Source: Sediminibacterium ginsengisoli
GTDB lineage: Bacteria; Bacteroidota; Bacteroidia; Chitinophagales; Chitinophagaceae
Assembly (NCBI GenBank): GCA_943324415.2
Contig: CALPLN020000066.1
Span: forward strand, 1-9,628
Length of the DNA stretch: 9,628 nucleotides
Direction: 5' to 3'
Under the pieces are notes generated by a model that saw only the letters and a list, made by a program, of their open reading frames with translations, ran no database searches and was not told the origin of the DNA. The position numbers and the translations under genes are program-made. Positions 6,203 through 9,628 of the stretch are shown one piece after another. The first letter of the stretch is position 1. Every line of letters begins with the position of its first letter.

Positions 6203-9200
6203 ATGAGACTCAAAAAAACAAGCAAGCTTTATTTAGCAAAGCTTATGATGATTTTGGTTTTGCTGTCTGGTTTTTGTATCGACACAATTGCCCAAACTAT
6301 CCTTAGCGGTAAAGTGACGAATCAAAAAGACAACAGCGGAATCGAGGGTATTTCAATCGTTATCAAAGGCACACGAAATGGTGTGGTTTCTGATAATTTA
6401 GGTGGATTTACTTTGAAATTAAACAACAACAACGCTGTTACATTAGTAGCAAGTGGAGTTGGATTTAAAGCACAGGAATTAAATGTTGATCCAAGCAAGA
6501 TGGCTAGTGGATTGAACATTGTTTTAACTGAGCAGTATTCTAAATTAGACGAAGTTGTTGTGACAGGAACTGCAGCCGGTACCACTAAGCGTCAATTAGG
6601 AAGTTATGTTAGTAGTGTTTCTTCAGAAGACCTAAGTAAAGGTGCTTCAGGAAACATATTAGCTGCATTGCAAGGTAAAACTGCGGGTGCACAGATTATC
6701 CAAAACAGTGGAGACCCTGCTGGTGGTATGTCTGTTCGTTTAAGAGGTATTAGTTCTGTACTTTCTTCTTCTGAGCCTTTGTACATTGTGGATGGTGTGA
6801 TTATCAATAACGCAACAAACAGAGTGACCAATACATCTGGCAACTATGATGGTGGTAATTTCGTTGGAAGTATCGGACAAAACAGAATGGTAGACATCAA
6901 CCCTGCTGATATCGAAAGAATCGAGGTATTGAATGGTGCTGCAGCAGCTGCTACTTATGGTAGTAGAGCCAATGCCGGTGTAATCCAAATTTTTACTAAG
7001 CGTGGTAAATCTGGTGCAGCTAAAGTAAGTTTCTCTAGCACATTTATTAGTAGTGCGTTAAGAAAGAAATTAGATGTCAACCAATCTCCTACTAAATTCG
7101 GTGGCCCAACTGATGGTGTAGGTGCACAAACTCAGGATGTATTGACACCTGCGTTGACCAATACCACTAGTGTTAAACGTTATGATTATCAAGATTATAT
7201 TTTCCGTGATGCAACTGGAACAGATAACACCTTATCTGTTAGTGGTGGTAACGATAAAACGAAGTACTATTTTGGTGGATCTTTCTACAACAACCAAGGT
7301 ATTATCAAGAATACTGATTTCCAAAGATTCAGTTTCAGATCTAATATTGATCAAGTGATCAATAAATGGATAAGTATGAATATGGGATTGAATTACACGA
7401 ACTCTAGTGCAAATGAAAAACCAGACGGACAATCTTTCTTCTCTCCTACAAACGCTGTAACCATTATTGGTAACTTCCATGATATTTGGACAAGAGATGC
7501 CAATGGTAATATTAAAGCGGTAGGTGAAAGAGGAAGAATCAATCCAGTTTCTGTTATCGAAGACATTAAGCAAAGACAATCTACCAATAGAGTGTTAGCT
7601 AATGTTGGTTTGAAATTAAAACCAATGAAAGGCTTAACAATTGACTATACAATGGGTATCGACAACTATGCTCAAAATGGTACGACTTATATTCCTCCTT
7701 ATGCATACAATGCAAATCCTGCATTTTATGGTGGTGGTTTAACATTGGATCCTACTCAAAATGGTTATGCAAGTACGGCATCCAATCATTTCTTCCAAAT
7801 CAACCACGATTTGAGTGGTAACTACAATTTTGATATCACTGCTGATATCAATTCTACAACTCAAGTTGGTTATTCTCAACAATACGAGAAAAACAATTAC
7901 GCTTTATTACAAGGAAGAGGTTTTGCTCCTTTCATCGAAACTGTGAATGGTGCATCTACTCCAATTCCAGGTGTGGATGATCGTAGTGAAATTTCTGTTT
8001 CTGGTTTATATGTTCAACAGAACTTTAAATTCAAGAATCAATTGTTCTTAACTGGTGCGGTTCGTCGTGATGGATCTAGCGTATTTGGTGCAAACCAACG
8101 CAATCAAACTTACGCAAAAGCAAGTGCTAGTTATATCATTTCAAGTACTGAATTTTGGAATCAATTGGGTCTTTCAAAAGCCTTTGATTTATTTAAAGTT
8201 CGTGTGGCTTATGGTGAAAGTGGAAACTTAACAGGGATTGGCGCTTATTCAAGATTCAATTCTTATAGCTCTAATTCATTCTTAGGTCGTAGCGCATTGA
8301 ACTCTAGCACCACTTTGGCAAACGAAAACGTGAAGCCAGAGCGTCAAGCTGAAGTTGAATACGGTATGGACTTAGGTATGTTCAACAACCGTGTTGGTTT
8401 AACAGTGAACGTATACAATAAGAAAGTAACTGATTTATTGATCAATAGACAATTGGCACCAACCAATGGTTTTGCTAGTTTATTAGACAATTTCGGTTCT
8501 CTAGAAAACAAAGGATACGAGATCATGTTAAGTCTTACTCCAGTGCAAACAAAAGATTTGAAATGGGAAATGACCACCATCTACAACCACAACGAAAACA
8601 AAGCAATTAAGATTGGACAAGCATTGACATTGTTCAGCACGAACGCTGGTGCTCCAGTGGCCATTGTAGAAGGTCAACCAATTGGTGTATTCTACGGTAC
8701 TTATTTTGCTAGAGGAACTGATGGTGCTATTACAACCAATGCTGCTGGTATTCCATTGGCTGCAACGGGTGTAACAAGAAAAGTCATTGGTAATCCTAAC
8801 CCTGACTATACTGCAAGTTTAGTGAATGAAGTTTCATTTAAGAAATGGAATTTCCGCGCTCAATTAGATGCGGTACAAGGTGTAGATGTGTTCAATGCGG
8901 ACTTTAGAACAAGACAAGGTGTTGGTAACGGTAAAATTGCTGAAGCTGAACAAAGAGGTTTATTGCCTAGAGGTTATGTAAGTGGTGTTTACGCAATAGA
9001 AGAGTGGAGAGTAGATGATGGCTCTTTCATTAAATTACGTGAATTATCATTAAGCTACAATGTTGGTAAAGTTAAATTCATCAACAACTTAAGCTTAAAC
9101 TTTAGTGGTAGAAATCTTATTTCATGGGACAACTACAAGGGATATGATCCAGAAGTAAACTCAGGTGGTCAAAGTACTTTATTAAGAGGTATTGACTTTG

Positions 9201-9253
9201 GAGCTACTCCAATCCCACGTACATTCAGTTTTGGCATCAAAGCTGACTTTTAA
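6203..9253 (+). CDS. SusC/RagA-family TonB-dependent outer-membrane transporter
   Basis: This 1016-residue protein has a complete SusC-type architecture. The signal peptide covers about 1-31 (cleavage near TIAQ). A carboxypeptidase-regulatory-like beta-sandwich (about 33-110) begins LSGKVTN. A TonB-box-like LDEVVVTG lies at 115-122. The plug domain (about 128-270) carries LRGISSVLSSSEPLYIVDGV and IERIEVLNGAAAAATYGSRA, ending in FTKRG. A 22-strand barrel then runs to the terminal phenylalanine, after IPRTFSFGIKADF. Such proteins import glycans or oligopeptides across the outer membrane using TonB energy, with a SusD lipoprotein as lid. There is no N-terminal STN domain, so signalling to an anti-sigma factor is not expected. 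The gene lies between the DeoR-type regulator (16-bp gap) and susD (25-bp gap), which suggests one operon. The substrate cannot be inferred from the sequence. No frameshift or internal stop is seen. Confidence 0.95.
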   Translation: MRLKKTSKLYLAKLMMILVLLSGFCIDTIAQTILSGKVTNQKDNSGIEGISIVIKGTRNGVVSDNLGGFTLKLNNNNAVTLVASGVGFKAQELNVDPSKMASGLNIVLTEQYSKLDEVVVTGTAAGTTKRQLGSYVSSVSSEDLSKGASGNILAALQGKTAGAQIIQNSGDPAGGMSVRLRGISSVLSSSEPLYIVDGVIINNATNRVTNTSGNYDGGNFVGSIGQNRMVDINPADIERIEVLNGAAAAATYGSRANAGVIQIFTKRGKSGAAKVSFSSTFISSALRKKLDVNQSPTKFGGPTDGVGAQTQDVLTPALTNTTSVKRYDYQDYIFRDATGTDNTLSVSGGNDKTKYYFGGSFYNNQGIIKNTDFQRFSFRSNIDQVINKWISMNMGLNYTNSSANEKPDGQSFFSPTNAVTIIGNFHDIWTRDANGNIKAVGERGRINPVSVIEDIKQRQSTNRVLANVGLKLKPMKGLTIDYTMGIDNYAQNGTTYIPPYAYNANPAFYGGGLTLDPTQNGYASTASNHFFQINHDLSGNYNFDITADINSTTQVGYSQQYEKNNYALLQGRGFAPFIETVNGASTPIPGVDDRSEISVSGLYVQQNFKFKNQLFLTGAVRRDGSSVFGANQRNQTYAKASASYIISSTEFWNQLGLSKAFDLFKVRVAYGESGNLTGIGAYSRFNSYSSNSFLGRSALNSSTTLANENVKPERQAEVEYGMDLGMFNNRVGLTVNVYNKKVTDLLINRQLAPTNGFASLLDNFGSLENKGYEIMLSLTPVQTKDLKWEMTTIYNHNENKAIKIGQALTLFSTNAGAPVAIVEGQPIGVFYGTYFARGTDGAITTNAAGIPLAATGVTRKVIGNPNPDYTASLVNEVSFKKWNFRAQLDAVQGVDVFNADFRTRQGVGNGKIAEAEQRGLLPRGYVSGVYAIEEWRVDDGSFIKLRELSLSYNVGKVKFINNLSLNFSGRNLISWDNYKGYDPEVNSGGQSTLLRGIDFGATPIPRTFSFGIKADF

Positions 9254-9278
9254 TCCTTAATTAAATAAATAGAGAACA

Positions 9279-9628
9279 ATGAAAAAGATACTATATAAAT
9301 ATCAAATCGCTTTCTTGCTCGGGATCGTATCCTTAACGAGCTGTAAGAAAGACTTTGTGAATCCAAATGCACCCACTACCGATCAAGTATTTAGCTCCGC
9401 TAGAGGCTTAGTTGGTGTGAACTTAGGTGCACAAAGAACCTACTCTTTAGGTGGTGCAAGCGTTGTGTATGGCATAGTCACTGCAAACGGTTTTACAACC
9501 AATGAAGTTATTTTAATGAATGCCGGTAACGTAGCTGAATACCAATTTAGCCGTGGCGGAACTGCTGTAGATGCGACCAATACTGTATTGGCAAATATCT
9601 GGACCAATTCAAATAAGGTGATCTATGA
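9279..9628 (+). CDS. SusD/RagB-family nutrient-binding lipoprotein, N-terminal part (runs off right edge)
   Basis: An ATG at 9279, 25 bp after the susC stop and behind an A-rich leader (AATAGAGAACA), opens a frame of 116 codons plus two bases to the window end with no stop. The product begins MKKILYKYQIAFLLGIVSLT followed by SCKKDFVNPNAPTTDQVF. This is a lipoprotein signal peptide with lipobox LTSC (Cys22), followed by the DF-x-NPN-APT segment typical of mature SusD N-termini. The later NIWTNSNKVIY fits the family's first helix region. SusD-type proteins sit on the cell surface and close over the SusC barrel while holding the substrate. Position directly after susC is the standard arrangement and supports the call strongly. 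The ligand-binding part lies mostly outside the window. Confidence 0.92.
   Translation, partial: MKKILYKYQIAFLLGIVSLTSCKKDFVNPNAPTTDQVFSSARGLVGVNLGAQRTYSLGGASVVYGIVTANGFTTNEVILMNAGNVAEYQFSRGGTAVDATNTVLANIWTNSNKVIY

Noticed and set aside
6322..8580. Several minus-strand open frames and one plus-strand frame inside susC
   Set aside because: All lie within a full-length conserved transporter gene; products show no family features.
1..9628. Mobile elements, CRISPR arrays, RNA genes or riboswitches
   Set aside because: No transposase, integrase, spaced direct repeats, tRNA cloverleaf or long structured leader was seen; all gaps between genes are under 150 bp.

Overview
The window looks like a piece of a Bacteroidota chromosome, most likely family Chitinophagaceae. 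The DNA is AT-rich and start codons lack clear Shine-Dalgarno sites. It carries a SusC/SusD outer-membrane pair, short lipoproteins with a Cys lipobox, and an M28 peptidase with a C-terminal sequence typical of that phylum. No rRNA, tRNA, CRISPR array, insertion sequence or phage gene is visible. The family-level placement is inference from protein character only.

Layout. Everything from 1 to 3944 is on the minus strand and everything from 4092 to the end is on the plus strand, so 3945-4091 is a divergent promoter region. Reading leftward from it, the minus-strand genes are: a secreted M28 metallopeptidase; a pentapeptide-repeat protein whose ATG overlaps the peptidase stop (TAATG); an AlkB-type 2-oxoglutarate/Fe(II) DNA-repair dioxygenase 11 bp further on; a small exported Cys-rich protein; and two tandem paralogous NTF2-like lipoproteins, the second cut by the window edge. 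Reading rightward, the plus-strand genes are: a class V PLP-dependent enzyme resembling isopenicillin N epimerase; a DeoR/GlpR-family regulator; a full-length SusC/RagA TonB-dependent transporter 16 bp later; and the first 116 codons of its SusD/RagB lipoprotein, which runs off the right edge.

How the genes may work together. The regulator and the susC/susD pair form a compact apparent operon, so import of some nutrient is probably controlled by a DeoR-type sensor rather than by the ECF-sigma/anti-sigma or hybrid two-component systems usual for such loci. This SusC also lacks the N-terminal STN signalling domain. The neighbouring PLP enzyme and peptidase make a peptide- or amino-acid-derived substrate conceivable, but that is inference. 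The AlkB and pentapeptide-repeat genes form a separate, translationally linked pair that suggests DNA maintenance.

Most striking structures. A perfect 13-bp inverted repeat at 2339-2368 lies inside the pentapeptide-repeat gene. In its mRNA it would fold into a hairpin capped by a GCAA (GNRA) tetraloop just after the start codon. A 7-bp inverted repeat ends three bases before the regulator's ATG. A second 7-bp inverted repeat lies upstream of the first NTF2-like lipoprotein gene. I found no convincing undescribed multi-gene system; the region otherwise looks like ordinary Bacteroidota chromosome with a nutrient-uptake locus.
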